This document shows, in pieces, positions 34,515 to 44,053 of a DNA stretch of 64,000 nt; the first letter of the stretch is position 1; every line of letters starts with the position of its first letter. The notes beneath the pieces are model-generated. The model was given only the letters and a program-made list of their open reading frames with translations, ran no database searches and had not been told where the DNA came from. Both the position numbers and the translations under genes were made by a program. Source of the stretch: Neobacillus cucumis (GTDB lineage: Bacteria; Bacillota; Bacilli; Bacillales; Cytobacillaceae). Location of the stretch: assembly GCF_016908975.1 (NCBI RefSeq), contig NZ_JAFBEX010000017.1:56446-120445 (forward strand), written 5' to 3'.

Positions 34515-34664
34515 GTGAAAGAACTAGTGGGTGTTTGTCATAAATGCCGAAAAGATGTTTTTTGTTTAGATGGATTTTTGAATGGTGTTTACTCAGATAA
34601 TAAAGAGATTTATTGTTTCGCATGTTATGAAAAACCCGATTTAAAAAAAGAAAATCCTCAATGA
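34515..34664 (+). CDS. Short Cys-rich zinc-finger-like protein
   Basis: A 49-residue protein starting GTG (VKELVGVCHKCRKDVF) with VCHKCRKD and YCFACYEK, two CxxC pairs about 24 residues apart, flanking a LIM-like or treble-clef-like middle. AAAGGG lies about 12 bases before the GTG. It follows the cba operon by 100 bases and ends at a strong terminator, so it may be the last gene of that transcript. No known name. Confidence 0.6.
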   Translation: MKELVGVCHKCRKDVFCLDGFLNGVYSDNKEIYCFACYEKPDLKKENPQ

Positions 34665-34667
34665 TAA

Positions 34668-34700
34668 AAAAGCGGAAGATTTTACGCTTCCGCTTTTTTG
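34668..34700. terminator. Bidirectional terminator between the zinc-finger gene and ypvA
   Basis: AAAAAGCGGAAG and CTTCCGCTTTTT with loop ATTTTACG; two convergent genes share it. Confidence 0.85.
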
Positions 34701-36623
34701 TTATTCAATTGGCTCAGTTGGGAGAACTGCTTTGATTTCTTGCAGCAGATTCGAATCGATGTCCTCATCTAAAAGAATATGGACAGTTCCCTGGTCTTTT
34801 TCAGTCCGTATCAATCGCCCAATACCTTGACGAAGCCGGAGCAGCATATATGGCAAATCTACTTCTAAAAATGGATTGTCCAGCCCATTTTTTTTCGCTG
34901 TAAAGACTGGGTCATTCGGAGGAAATGGCAGAGAAAAAATAATGACATTTTCAAGAGACCTGCCTGGAATATCTAAGCCCTCCCATAAATGAACCGAACA
35001 AAGGATAGCATGCTCATCATTTTGAAATTTTGAAACGAGTGTGCTAATTTCCTCATCCCCTTCAAAATAGATAGGGTATGGAATTGCCGAAGATAACCTC
35101 TTTTTCAAATAATTTAATTCATCATTATTATTAAGGAGGATCAATGCTCTTCCCTCAGATTGGAAGATCTGTTTGATTAAATACTCTACCTGATTTTCGA
35201 TATTCTCCTTTGGAAAACGAGGCAGATATACTTTCATTTTTTCCTCATAATCAAACGGAGATTGGACTGAAAAGGATAAGTATTCATTAACTCCGAGGCT
35301 ACTCGCCATATAATCAAAGGATTTTTGATTTGAAAGTGTGGCTGATGAGAAAATAAAAGGTTTCTTTTGTGAGAAGACCTCCTCACTCATGACTTCTTCA
35401 ACCATTTTAGGCATGATGACAAGGGTACGTTCTCCACCTTTTTCTTCAAACCAAGTAATCCCATTTAGTTCTTGAAGGAATAATGAAAGGGAGTACGTGA
35501 TTTGTTCTAAATACTCCTCCACAATTTTCAAATCATACTCATTAATAACATATAACTCACTCTCAAAAACAAGTTCTTCTTCGAGTGCTTGAAGCGTTGA
35601 AAGAAGCTTCCGACATGTTTTCATCACTAACGGATGTTTGGTGATGATTTGTTTTTCAGAGCCTTTTGACTCAGAAGAAAATTGAGAAATCGTATCGAAA
35701 AACCCTTCATTCGCCAAAAGAGCTTCTTCAACTGTATATAATGTTTTTTCACGGACTTCGTTTTCCATTAGTCTTGTTAACAAAGTATCTAATGTATAGT
35801 CTGTAAAACGGTAGCTTAATGCTTTTTGGGCCGCGTACTCGAGCAGATGGCCTTCATCAAAAACAACAGAAGAATGCTCAGGCAATAATGGAAGCTGTCC
35901 TTCCCGCTTTCGGGATTCCTTTGTCCAAATATGTTCCATGTAAAAATCATGTGAACAAATAATTAAATCTTTTGCATGTCGATAATACTCACGGTGCAGT
36001 GTTAAACCACAGCGGTGGCGCTTATCACATGAAAAACAATCTTGAAGTGCGTCCCAATTAACAGAACTCCATAATTCATCCGACAAAGAAGGATAATCCC
36101 TTCGGTCACCATACTTTTCAAATGTTTGCATCGATCCGACAGAATGTACAAAATCAGGAAGTTCTTGGTAAATATTAGAAATATCATCCGAAAAATCATT
36201 ATTCCTAACTAGATCAAGCTTTTTTAAACAGAGATATTGATCCCTTGACTTAGCTAAACGCACATCGATCTGTAAGTCTAATATTTTCTCTAGTTTGGCA
36301 ATATCGCCTTCTTTTTTTACCAGTTGTTCAATTAATGTCTCATCCGCACAAGCAATCACTGCTGGTCTATTCGTGTAACGGGCATACATTATCGCATAAA
36401 GCAAATAGACAATGGTTTTCCCCGTACCTACCCCAGCCTCTGCAAACATTACTTTTTTCTCTTTAAAGGCCTTTTCCAATTGAAAAGCCATATAAATTTG
36501 TTCGTCTCGCAGTTCAAAACCGGCTTCAGGTAATACATCATAAAAAAGGTCGCCAATCCAATCGCCTAACTTATCGTAAAATGACTCCGTTTTAGAAACT
36601 TCAAACGGCATTCGGTTCTGCAT
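34701..36623 (-). CDS. ypvA: ATP-dependent helicase YpvA (DinG/XPD-like, no exonuclease domain)
   Basis: A 640-residue superfamily 2 helicase. Walker A is FAEAGVGTGKTIVYL, Walker B is VVFDEGHLLEYAA, and the C-terminal motif VI is LRQGIGRLIR. Cys residues YLCLKK and DCFSCDKRHRCG (positions about 128 and 195-205) fit the iron-sulfur cluster of XPD-type helicases. Length equals B. subtilis YpvA. A second family member, dinG at 58341, has an exonuclease domain and lacks the Cys set. Confidence 0.9.
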   Translation of the reverse strand: MQNRMPFEVSKTESFYDKLGDWIGDLFYDVLPEAGFELRDEQIYMAFQLEKAFKEKKVMFAEAGVGTGKTIVYLLYAIMYARYTNRPAVIACADETLIEQLVKKEGDIAKLEKILDLQIDVRLAKSRDQYLCLKKLDLVRNNDFSDDISNIYQELPDFVHSVGSMQTFEKYGDRRDYPSLSDELWSSVNWDALQDCFSCDKRHRCGLTLHREYYRHAKDLIICSHDFYMEHIWTKESRKREGQLPLLPEHSSVVFDEGHLLEYAAQKALSYRFTDYTLDTLLTRLMENEVREKTLYTVEEALLANEGFFDTISQFSSESKGSEKQIITKHPLVMKTCRKLLSTLQALEEELVFESELYVINEYDLKIVEEYLEQITYSLSLFLQELNGITWFEEKGGERTLVIMPKMVEEVMSEEVFSQKKPFIFSSATLSNQKSFDYMASSLGVNEYLSFSVQSPFDYEEKMKVYLPRFPKENIENQVEYLIKQIFQSEGRALILLNNNDELNYLKKRLSSAIPYPIYFEGDEEISTLVSKFQNDEHAILCSVHLWEGLDIPGRSLENVIIFSLPFPPNDPVFTAKKNGLDNPFLEVDLPYMLLRLRQGIGRLIRTEKDQGTVHILLDEDIDSNLLQEIKAVLPTEPIE

Positions 36624-36650
36624 GAAAACCCCTCCCCCAAAAAAGTAATT

Positions 36651-37796
36651 TTAAATATTTTGTTGACGCGGGGGTCTCTTGCCCCAATACTGATAAAGAT
36701 CCGTACGAATAAATCCATTAAACAGCTTCCGTTTCTTTGTTGCAGGTTTACCATAAAATTGTTCAAAGTCCTCATTTGAAGTCATGATATAAATAGACCA
36801 AGTATCAAGCTTACTAAACGCCTGTCCCATTTCCTTATACATGTGCTCGACTGCCTTTTTCTCCCCTAAACGCTCACCATATGGAGGGTTGCCGACGATT
36901 ACACCATACTCCTTACTAGTAGAAATGTCTCGAACCTGCATTTGTTTAAAATTGATTAAATCGCCAAACCCGGCTTCTATCGCGTTCCCTTGAGCAATTT
37001 TCACCATTCGATGGTCGATGTCAGATCCAGTAATATCTAAGCGCTGATCATAGTTTGCTAAATCTTCTGCCTCCATCCGGGCATCATCCCATACCTTCTC
37101 AGGTATCCACTTCCATGCTTCAGAAACAAACTCTCTGTTAAATCCGGGTGCAATGTTTTGCCCGATCATTGCAGCTTCGATAGGAATAGTCCCAGATCCG
37201 CAAAAAGGATCCATAAATGGCTTGTCCGCCTTCCAGTTCGTTAGCATGACTAGAGCAGCAGCCATCGTTTCTTTAAGAGGTGCCTCACCTTGGTCTATCC
37301 GATAGCCCCGTTTATGCAGACCACTGCCACTTGCGTCAATAGTGATAGTTGCAACGTCCTTTAATAATGCAATCTCAATCCTATATAGTGCACCATTTTC
37401 TTCGAACCAAGAATTCCGTTTGTAATGTTTTTTCAGACGTTCCACAACCGCTTTTTTTACAATCGCTTGACAGTCTGACACACTAAACAGCTTTGATTTC
37501 ACTGATTTCCCAGTAACAGGGAATTCAGCATCCTCTGGCAAATATTGTTCCCAGGGAAGAGCCTTTGTCTTTTCAAACAACTCATCAAAGGTAAATGCCT
37601 TAAATTCACCAACTTTTATTTTAATACGGTCGGCCGTTCGCAGCCATAAATTACTCCGAGCGATCGCTGTTTCATCGCCTAAATAAGTAACCCTTCCATT
37701 TTCAACTTCACAATCATAGCCAAGCGCTCGTACCTCTTTTGCTACTAAAGCCTCTAAACCCATTGCAGCGGTGGCAATTATTTGATATTTTCCCAT
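36651..37796 (-). CDS. ypsC: THUMP-domain rRNA N2-guanine methyltransferase YpsC (RlmL-like)
   Basis: A 381-residue class I methyltransferase: N-terminal THUMP domain (to about residue 155), then a Rossmann domain with MDPFCGSGTIPIEAAM (SAM motif) and VGNPPYGERLG (NPPY catalytic motif), the signature of N2-G methyltransferases such as RlmL. ATG 37796 follows AGGGTG by 6 bases. Placed next to rnpB as in B. subtilis. Confidence 0.92.
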   Translation of the reverse strand: MGKYQIIATAAMGLEALVAKEVRALGYDCEVENGRVTYLGDETAIARSNLWLRTADRIKIKVGEFKAFTFDELFEKTKALPWEQYLPEDAEFPVTGKSVKSKLFSVSDCQAIVKKAVVERLKKHYKRNSWFEENGALYRIEIALLKDVATITIDASGSGLHKRGYRIDQGEAPLKETMAAALVMLTNWKADKPFMDPFCGSGTIPIEAAMIGQNIAPGFNREFVSEAWKWIPEKVWDDARMEAEDLANYDQRLDITGSDIDHRMVKIAQGNAIEAGFGDLINFKQMQVRDISTSKEYGVIVGNPPYGERLGEKKAVEHMYKEMGQAFSKLDTWSIYIMTSNEDFEQFYGKPATKKRKLFNGFIRTDLYQYWGKRPPRQQNI

Positions 37797-37888
37797 TTCT
37801 TCACCCTTAAATATATTCATAAATATGTATTGTTCACAGTAGATTCATTATTGACAAAAAGCTTGCATCAAATGCAGTTCTTTGCAAT

Positions 37889-37916
37889 AAAAAAGCTCCC
37901 CATATTAGGAGAGCCC
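37889..37916 (-). terminator. Terminator after rnpB
   Basis: GCTCTCC, loop TAATAT, GGGGAGC and six T on the minus strand. Confidence 0.8.
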
Positions 37917-37936
37917 TTAATATCCAGCATTCAATC

Positions 37937-38361
37937 ACATTAATAACGTTCTGTAAGCCATGTTCTGTACCAGAGTACTGCAAACGACTATTAAGTCTCG
38001 TACTTAGGTGGTAATCATCTATCTACAGATTCAAGAATGAATCTGTCTTTCTCCTTGTTCAATTCCTCAGAGAAAGCGCCCCTACCATAATTTGGGTTTC
38101 TCGCTCGTGGGGTTTACCCGTTCCACCCTTTCCGTTTCCGGAAAGGCTACGTCACTGTGGCACTTTTATAGGTATTCATACCGTATCCAGCTGGACTTAG
38201 GTATTTTCCCGGCCGTCAACTGAATGCTAGACTCAGCTGCCCTAGCTTATGGATTCACTAGGCACGAACACTACGAGCATCTCAGCTCGTGCGAGCATGG
38301 ACTTTCCTCAACGATTCGCTTTAGAAGCTCCTCGCAGCGATTACCCGAACGTTATTAATGA
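37937..38361 (-). ncRNA. rnpB: RNase P RNA, Bacillus type B
   Basis: About 425 nucleotides. The conserved cores are present in order on the minus strand: AACGTTCGGGTAATCGCTGC, GAGGAAAGTCCATGCTCGCA, GTGCCACAGTGACG, GAGCGAGAAACCCAAAT, and ACAGAACGTT at the 3' end. The ends pair to make P1 (ATTAATAACGTT with AACGTTATTAAT). It is the catalytic RNA that trims tRNA 5' leaders. The ends are set from the P1 helix and may be off by a few bases. It lies between gpsB and ypsC as in B. subtilis. Confidence 0.97.
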
Positions 38362-38370
38362 TACCTTTAT

Positions 38371-38399
38371 ATTATATGTATTTCGAGTTCATAATACAA
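38371..38399 (-). promoter_or_regulatory. Sigma-A promoter of rnpB
   Basis: Minus strand: -35 TTGTAT (38399-38394), 17-base spacer, -10 TATAAT (38376-38371). Transcription would begin about 7 bases later, at the P1 5' strand. Confidence 0.8.
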
Positions 38400-38431
38400 T
38401 GGTTATTATTAGGAAACGGCGGTACAAACTG

Positions 38432-38734
38432 TTAATCGTAAAGTTTATTCCCAAAAACATGTTTTTCAAGATTTGATAATCGCTTTAAAATATCAAAATT
38501 AGTTGTTCCAGCAGGCTGTGCCACTGGCTGTCTTTTCGATGTCTCTTCAAGCTGTTTTCGCAGCCTTAGGTTTTCTTGCTGAAGATCTTCAATTTCTTGA
38601 TGTAATGTTTCATAATCTTTAATAATTAAATCTAAAAATTTATCCACATCTTCTTGTTTATACCCTCGAACACCGGTCTTAAACTCTTTTTCTAAAATAT
38701 CCTTAGCTGTTAATTTTACCTTATCAGCCAACAT
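38432..38734 (-). CDS. gpsB: Cell division regulator GpsB
   Basis: A 100-residue DivIVA-like coiled-coil protein. LTAKDILEKEFKTGVRGYKQ holds the membrane and PBP-binding domain, with Arg and Tyr residues known to bind PBP1 tails. The coiled coil spans about 36-65 (ETLHQEIEDLQQENLRLRKQ). A C-terminal trimerisation helix follows. It shuttles PBP1 (PonA) between septum and side wall; ponA is also in this window at 50841. Confidence 0.95.
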   Translation of the reverse strand: MLADKVKLTAKDILEKEFKTGVRGYKQEDVDKFLDLIIKDYETLHQEIEDLQQENLRLRKQLEETSKRQPVAQPAGTTNFDILKRLSNLEKHVFGNKLYD

Positions 38735-38846
38735 CTAAATCACCTCAAGTTTAGCCAATCATTAACTATTATTTTTCCAAAAATAAGTCCTTTTGTCAAT
38801 TTTCTTTTACTTTATAAAATTTTGTTATAAAACTAATATATATTTG

Positions 38847-39407
38847 TTAATAATCGGACTGTTTAAATTGCTCCTCTTCAACGACCATCTGCAAATCGTA
38901 AAATGTTATTAATTCAATTTGATAGTTATGCTTTGTTTTATATTCTACTGCTAATTCATATAAATGTTTAGGACTGCCCTCTTTTTCTTGGTCGTACATC
39001 ATTAGTAAGGCATCACTTTTTTCAACAAAAAATTGATTTTTAAGACGAAACTGCCATGGTTTTTCATACCCTTTTTTTGTTACAGAATCAATAAAATCAG
39101 CTTGCATTAGAATACTTGTATACCACTCTTTGTTCGTTTCATTCCAATTGGATTCCTGTTCTAAAAATGGAGTTATAACCGCAAGTTTTAACTGCGGATA
39201 ATCCAACTGTAATTCAAAGACAACTTCTGCAGCCCATAATTCAACTCCGAGCTGCCCGCTAATTAATACCCATTCTAATCCCTCTTCAATCATATTAAGT
39301 AACGCCTTTTTTATTGCAGCCTTAATATATAATACCGATGGATGGTTTTTATTAAAAATCCCTAGCTCAAAAGGCTTGTAACCTGAAATGGCTAAAACTT
39401 TAATCAA
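38847..39407 (-). CDS. ypsA: SLOG-superfamily protein YpsA (DUF1273)
   Basis: A 186-residue Rossmann-like protein of the SLOG/LOG superfamily. VLAISGYKPFELGIF is the nucleotide-binding start, EWVLISGQLGVELWAAEVV is the GG-like/E site, and DALLMMYDQEKEGSPKHL is the C-terminal site. YpsA affects cell division in B. subtilis and S. aureus. The start is TTG 39407, 5 to 9 bases after GGAG; an open frame to 39446 covers no family sequence. Confidence 0.88.
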   Translation of the reverse strand: MIKVLAISGYKPFELGIFNKNHPSVLYIKAAIKKALLNMIEEGLEWVLISGQLGVELWAAEVVFELQLDYPQLKLAVITPFLEQESNWNETNKEWYTSILMQADFIDSVTKKGYEKPWQFRLKNQFFVEKSDALLMMYDQEKEGSPKHLYELAVEYKTKHNYQIELITFYDLQMVVEEEQFKQSDY

Positions 39408-39489
39408 AATGGTTCTCCTTTTTTTATTTATTTTAAATTGGGACAAACATTTTTTTAATCATTACATACCATATATTAAAAGGAAAAAA

Positions 39490-39514
39490 ACAAGGGCATA
39501 GATGCCCCTGCAAT
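39490..39514 (-). terminator. Terminator after cotD
   Basis: AGGGGCAT and ATGCCCTT arms with a CT loop, followed by GTTTTTTTCC on the minus strand. Confidence 0.7.
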
Positions 39515-39528
39515 TAACTTTACCATTA

Positions 39529-39975
39529 TTATCTTCTGCGGCCCATTGGTCCACCCATAGGTCCGCCCATTGGCCCGCCCATTGGTCCTGGGGCAAATCC
39601 TGGTGCTGCTCCAAAGCCCGGTGCTGCTCCAAAACCTGGTGCTGCTCCAAAACCTGGTGCTCCAAAGCCAGGACCACCCATTCCACCAAAGCCTGGTGCA
39701 TTTGGTACCACATTTGGTACTGCATTAGACACTGGCATAATTGGTGCCACTGGTGCAGGGGCACAAGGATTACAGCAGTTAATGTGCTGATTGCACACCT
39801 CTTCGCAACATGATTCAGTATGCGGGCAGTAATGTTTGTGTTCAAACATGTGGTGGTTCACAGTTGTTGTATGAACCGGATGAATATGCGGAACCACCGT
39901 TGTTGAAAACGTATGGTTCACAATTTGTTGTGTCGGATGAATGACTGGCGGTAAAAAATTAGTTCCTAGATACAT
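39529..39975 (-). CDS. cotD: CotD-like inner spore coat protein with a long Gly/Pro tail
   Basis: A 148-residue coat protein. The N-terminal half is CotD: PVIHPTQQIVNHTFSTTVVP, VHTTTVNHHMFEHKHYCPH, then Cys clusters CCEEVC and NCCNPC. The second half (from about residue 90) is low complexity: PGFGGMGG, three GFGAAP units and four GGPM units, ending GRRR. B. subtilis CotD is only about 75 residues and lacks this tail. GGGAG precedes ATG 39975. Probably late sigma-K expressed, though no promoter was identified. Confidence 0.88.
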   Translation of the reverse strand: MYLGTNFLPPVIHPTQQIVNHTFSTTVVPHIHPVHTTTVNHHMFEHKHYCPHTESCCEEVCNQHINCCNPCAPAPVAPIMPVSNAVPNVVPNAPGFGGMGGPGFGAPGFGAAPGFGAAPGFGAAPGFAPGPMGGPMGGPMGGPMGRRR

Positions 39976-40090
39976 ATAATAATCTCCCTTCATATATTCT
40001 GTTTACATTAACAGCCTATGTAAAAGGAGCTACTCTTGTACTAATGAAAATACCTATTTTTTCGTTATGAAATTTTTAGTTACACTTTTT

Positions 40091-40186
40091 TTATAACATG
40101 GTATAAAAGCTGTCTTTTAAACTTGTAAACACAACGGCAGTCAAACAGACGACAATAAAAAATAAGAATAAAATTGCTTTATACAT
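40091..40186 (-). CDS. 31-residue membrane peptide upstream of cotD
   Basis: MYKAILFLFFIVVCLTAVVF followed by TSLKDSFYTML: one membrane segment and a short polar tail. GGAG lies 10 bases before the ATG. It is on the same strand as cotD, 115 bases before it, which suggests a sporulation context. No family known to me; a spurious ORF is possible. Confidence 0.5.
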   Translation of the reverse strand: MYKAILFLFFIVVCLTAVVFTSLKDSFYTML

Positions 40187-40331
40187 ACTACCAGCTCCAT
40201 ATATTTTTATAGTCGTTTTTTCTAAACCCAATTTTAAATTTTACCTTTTTCAACTATGATAAACAATATGGAAATGCTGGTTTTTTATCTAAATATGTTA
40301 AAAATTTGTGTCAACTAATCAAAAGATCCGC

Positions 40332-41588
40332 TTAACCCTGTAATTTCACATATTTTTGTTCTAAACGATTGAGTCTAGCCTGGAGCTCATCAAATGTGTT
40401 ATCTTTCATTTTCATTTGGTCTTGGGAAACGAAGATTATGGCTTCTTGACAATATTGAATAGCTTTAGGAATGTCTTTGAGCTTATGCTCGTATAATTTA
40501 GCTAGTTCTACACAAGCCTCTGCCCTTATTTTCAAATCCTCGGCTGCGATAACATCCAAAAATAGATTTATCGCATTGCTCCAATTTCGTTCTTTTTTTT
40601 GCTGATAGGCAAGTATCCGTTTAGCCTGAATAGTGGTTTCATCCTGTTCGTTCGTTAATGTTGTCAATATCTTTTCCGCTTGCGAAGCTTCCCCTAAACT
40701 CGCAAACCACCGACCCACTTGATATGTTTCAGATCGTGATTGATTCTTATCTGTTCCACAGAGTTGAAAAGTGAGATGGGTATACAAGGTAACAAGAGAT
40801 AATATGTCGATTTCGTTATGCTTTAGAATGCCTAGCATACCATCGGGTTGTTTGCTTTCAATAAAATCAAAGTAAATGATGGGTGCCAAATATCCAGGTA
40901 TATCATCCAAACGATTAACCCCTAACACCTCTTTCTCCACCATCGACAACTTCATCCTGTCTAATTTATGTTTCCATAGTCTTCTCGCAGCATGATAAAG
41001 GTCGAAATGTCCAAAAGACGGAAGCTTTGGGACATGTTCTCTGACAAGTGTATGACGTGTTTTTACTTGTGGCCAATCGAAGGATTTTCCATTATAAGTT
41101 ACAAGCGTTCGATAATTAACCTTTTCCAAAAAGCTTTGATAAAGAGGAACCTCTGCACCTGGATTCGGCAAAATATGTTGTCTTAAGATGAGCTCATCAT
41201 TAGAAACACTAGCATAACCGAGGATAAATATGGTATTTCCTACCCCGCCTCCAAGTCCGGTCGTTTCCGTATCAAAAAAGAATAAATCCTCTACCTTGTG
41301 TCCCTTTGCAGACAAAGGATGGTTAATCGTGTTTTGGTTCCAGCTTTGAACCGCAGTCCGGATATCATGAAAACAGTAATGACCATGCTGATGTGATAGA
41401 GGATATTTTACTTCCCTTATTAAACAATAATTATCATCTAAAAAATAAGGCAAGACATTTGCTTGTTGCCATTTATCAAGAAATGGAATTTCAATCGTCG
41501 AAATCTCAGTTGGTTTCACTGCCTTTTCAGAATGATCACTAACTGAAAGATGCGGCTTTAAACGATTCAATTTATTTTTTAACGACAT
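40332..41588 (-). CDS. mrfB: MrfB (YprB), RNase H-like exonuclease with TPR-like tail
   Basis: A 418-residue protein. Residues about 100-285 are a DEDD-type exonuclease fold: FFFDTETTGLGGG (Asp, Glu), VTYNGKSFDWPQV (Asp), HNEIDILSLVTL (Asp). Residues 295-415 are TPR-like helices. In B. subtilis MrfA and MrfB repair mitomycin C lesions independently of UvrABC. The start overlaps the mrfA end by 10 bases. Confidence 0.92.
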   Translation of the reverse strand: MSLKNKLNRLKPHLSVSDHSEKAVKPTEISTIEIPFLDKWQQANVLPYFLDDNYCLIREVKYPLSHQHGHYCFHDIRTAVQSWNQNTINHPLSAKGHKVEDLFFFDTETTGLGGGVGNTIFILGYASVSNDELILRQHILPNPGAEVPLYQSFLEKVNYRTLVTYNGKSFDWPQVKTRHTLVREHVPKLPSFGHFDLYHAARRLWKHKLDRMKLSMVEKEVLGVNRLDDIPGYLAPIIYFDFIESKQPDGMLGILKHNEIDILSLVTLYTHLTFQLCGTDKNQSRSETYQVGRWFASLGEASQAEKILTTLTNEQDETTIQAKRILAYQQKKERNWSNAINLFLDVIAAEDLKIRAEACVELAKLYEHKLKDIPKAIQYCQEAIIFVSQDQMKMKDNTFDELQARLNRLEQKYVKLQG

Positions 41589-43882
41589 GACTGAACTTCC
41601 TTAGTTGCAGGCGGAGTCTGTAAAAATGTCTCAATGATATTAATCGTATCTTTTTTGGCTGTTTCACTGATTGTGTCTGCACCAATACAAGATGGACATC
41701 CTGTATGACAAGGGCAATGGTTAATCATCTTTAATGACTCATCAAAGACTTTTGACATTCCTGTATATATTTTTTCACTTAATCCAATCCCTCCTGGATA
41801 ACGATCATAGAAGAAGATGGTCGGTTTTTCATTATGATCTGACTTTACTTGAGGAATGACATGGATATCTTGAGGATCGGCCATCACAAATAATGGGGCA
41901 ATATGATTTAGGGCATGGGCCGCTCCCATCAGTCCTTGCTCAAGGCGTTCATGCCCCATTTCAGCCAATGGTTTATTTAATGAAATCCATGCGGCATTCG
42001 TATGAAGTTCCTCTTCAGGGAGATGGATTGGACCTGACCCTATGTTCTCGTGTGTTTCAAATTTTATCTTTTTAAAAATAGTGGCCATTGCCCTGACACT
42101 GACATCACCATAGCCTATTTCTGCTTCCGGGAGCGTTTCAAGTTTGTCTTCCTCCATTACTTTTAATTGAACGGCCAAGTTGGCATCCGTAAAGTAATCT
42201 ACATCCACTTCACGAACAAATGCCTTCTTCTCCTCCCAATCAAGCTTTTCAACCTGGTATTGAACCCCTTGATGCAAGTAGATCGCTTCATCATGAAGGA
42301 GCGTCATGGCCGAAAAACGATCCATTTCACCAATTACCTTTACATTAGCAATATCTGACTGATCAACGATAATCACGTTCTCCTGAGATGCCGACCTTAA
42401 ACTAATGTTATGGGCTGGGAAAGAATCATTCATCCAAAAATATTTATCACTATTTCGGTAAAGTACACGTTCTTCTGCTAGGTATTCGAGTAATTCTTCT
42501 GTTTCCACATTCCCGAACCTTTCACCAGCCTTAAATGGTAATTCATAGGCAGCACATTTCATATGATCAATTAAGATAATAAGATTATCAGGATTTATTC
42601 TAGCTGTTTCGGGGCTTTGATTAAAAAAGTAATCAGGGTTTTGAATAATATATTGATCAAGAGGGCTTGAGCTGGCAACCATAATAACCAGAGCTTCTCC
42701 ATGTCTCCTCCCAGCTCTTCCCGCTTGCTGCCATGCACTGGATATCGTCCCAGGGTAGCCTGTCATAATACAGACTTGGAGCTGTCCTATATCCACTCCG
42801 AGTTCAAGGGCATTTGTACTGACAACCCCATAAATCTCTCCTGAACGCAAACCCCTTTCGATTTTTCTCCGCTCCGTTGGTAAGTAGCCTCCACGATAAC
42901 CCATAATGGATTTTGACCCCAACTGATTTTTCACTAACTCCTGCAAGTAAGTCAGGATAATCTCCACTCTTACCCTGCTTCTTGCAAAAACAATCGTTTG
43001 GATTTTATTTTTTAAAAGCTCCCCAGCAATTTTTCGGACCTCTAAAGTAGCACTTCTTCGGATATTCAGCGGCTTATTGACAATAGGCGGGTTATAGAAG
43101 AGGAAATGCTTCGTGCCGCTAGGGGCCCCATTATTATCAATTAAAGTCATTTTTTCTTCTGTAAGTGTCTCCGCTAATTCAAGCGGGTTGGCGATTGTGG
43201 CGGACGTACAAATAAACACAGGATTACTTCCATAATAGCGACAGATTCGCTTTAACCTTCTTATCACATTGGCTACATGGCTGCCAAATACACCTCTGTA
43301 TGTATGGAGTTCATCAATCACCACAAACTTTAGGTTCTCAAAAAGTGAAACCCATTTTGTATGATGCGGTAAAATGGCCGAATGAAGCATATCAGGGTTC
43401 GTAATAACAACATGCCCTGCCTTTCTTACTCTTTGACGAATATTTGCTGGTGTGTCTCCATCATACGTATAACTATTAATATCAGCTCCAGATGCTTCGA
43501 TTATTTCATTTATTTCACTTTTCTGATCCTGTGCAAGTGCTTTAGTCGGAAAAATATAAAGAGCCCTAGCATTGGAGTTTCCGAGTATCGTTTGCAGCAC
43601 TGGCAAATTATAACAGAGTGTCTTTCCAGAAGCCGTTGGTGTTACAGCTACAATGCTTTTACTATTCATAATCGACTCATAGGCAGATTTTTGATGAGTG
43701 TACAAACGTTCAATCCCTCTTGTTTGGAGAGAATGTTGCAACACTGGATGCAAGTCATCAGGCAATGGAACTGTTTGAGCAGGCTTGCTCTCAATCGTAT
43801 GCCATGTCACGATATTATCATTAAATTCATGATTAAATTTTAAATCAGATAGAATCTCTTGCAGGCTTTTTTTAATCTTCAT
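41579..43882 (-). CDS. mrfA: MrfA (YprA), DEAD-box helicase of mitomycin repair
   Basis: A 767-residue superfamily 2 helicase. VAVTPTASGKTLCYNLP is Walker A, VVIDELHTYRGVFG is motif II, AWQQAGRAGRRHG is motif VI. The C-terminal DUF1998 (MZB) domain binds zinc through four Cys in HCPCHTGCPSCIGAD. It pairs with MrfB downstream. GAGGTGAGAGT precedes ATG 43882. Confidence 0.94.
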   Translation of the reverse strand: MKIKKSLQEILSDLKFNHEFNDNIVTWHTIESKPAQTVPLPDDLHPVLQHSLQTRGIERLYTHQKSAYESIMNSKSIVAVTPTASGKTLCYNLPVLQTILGNSNARALYIFPTKALAQDQKSEINEIIEASGADINSYTYDGDTPANIRQRVRKAGHVVITNPDMLHSAILPHHTKWVSLFENLKFVVIDELHTYRGVFGSHVANVIRRLKRICRYYGSNPVFICTSATIANPLELAETLTEEKMTLIDNNGAPSGTKHFLFYNPPIVNKPLNIRRSATLEVRKIAGELLKNKIQTIVFARSRVRVEIILTYLQELVKNQLGSKSIMGYRGGYLPTERRKIERGLRSGEIYGVVSTNALELGVDIGQLQVCIMTGYPGTISSAWQQAGRAGRRHGEALVIMVASSSPLDQYIIQNPDYFFNQSPETARINPDNLIILIDHMKCAAYELPFKAGERFGNVETEELLEYLAEERVLYRNSDKYFWMNDSFPAHNISLRSASQENVIIVDQSDIANVKVIGEMDRFSAMTLLHDEAIYLHQGVQYQVEKLDWEEKKAFVREVDVDYFTDANLAVQLKVMEEDKLETLPEAEIGYGDVSVRAMATIFKKIKFETHENIGSGPIHLPEEELHTNAAWISLNKPLAEMGHERLEQGLMGAAHALNHIAPLFVMADPQDIHVIPQVKSDHNEKPTIFFYDRYPGGIGLSEKIYTGMSKVFDESLKMINHCPCHTGCPSCIGADTISETAKKDTINIIETFLQTPPATKEVQSCR

Positions 43883-44053
43883 ACTCTCACCTCATTAATT
43901 CTATTTTAGCGAATAGACGTTCGTTATTAAAGAAAAAAATCTAATTTTTATACATTAACAGGATTGTAACCTTTTTCCATCTATTCGGAGTAAACTACTT
44001 GAGAATTATTTGCTACAATAGATTAAGATTGAAATGGATTTGAAGGTGATTAT

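Noticed and set aside
38249..38476. 75-codon plus-strand frame
   Set aside because: It is the complement of rnpB and its promoter.
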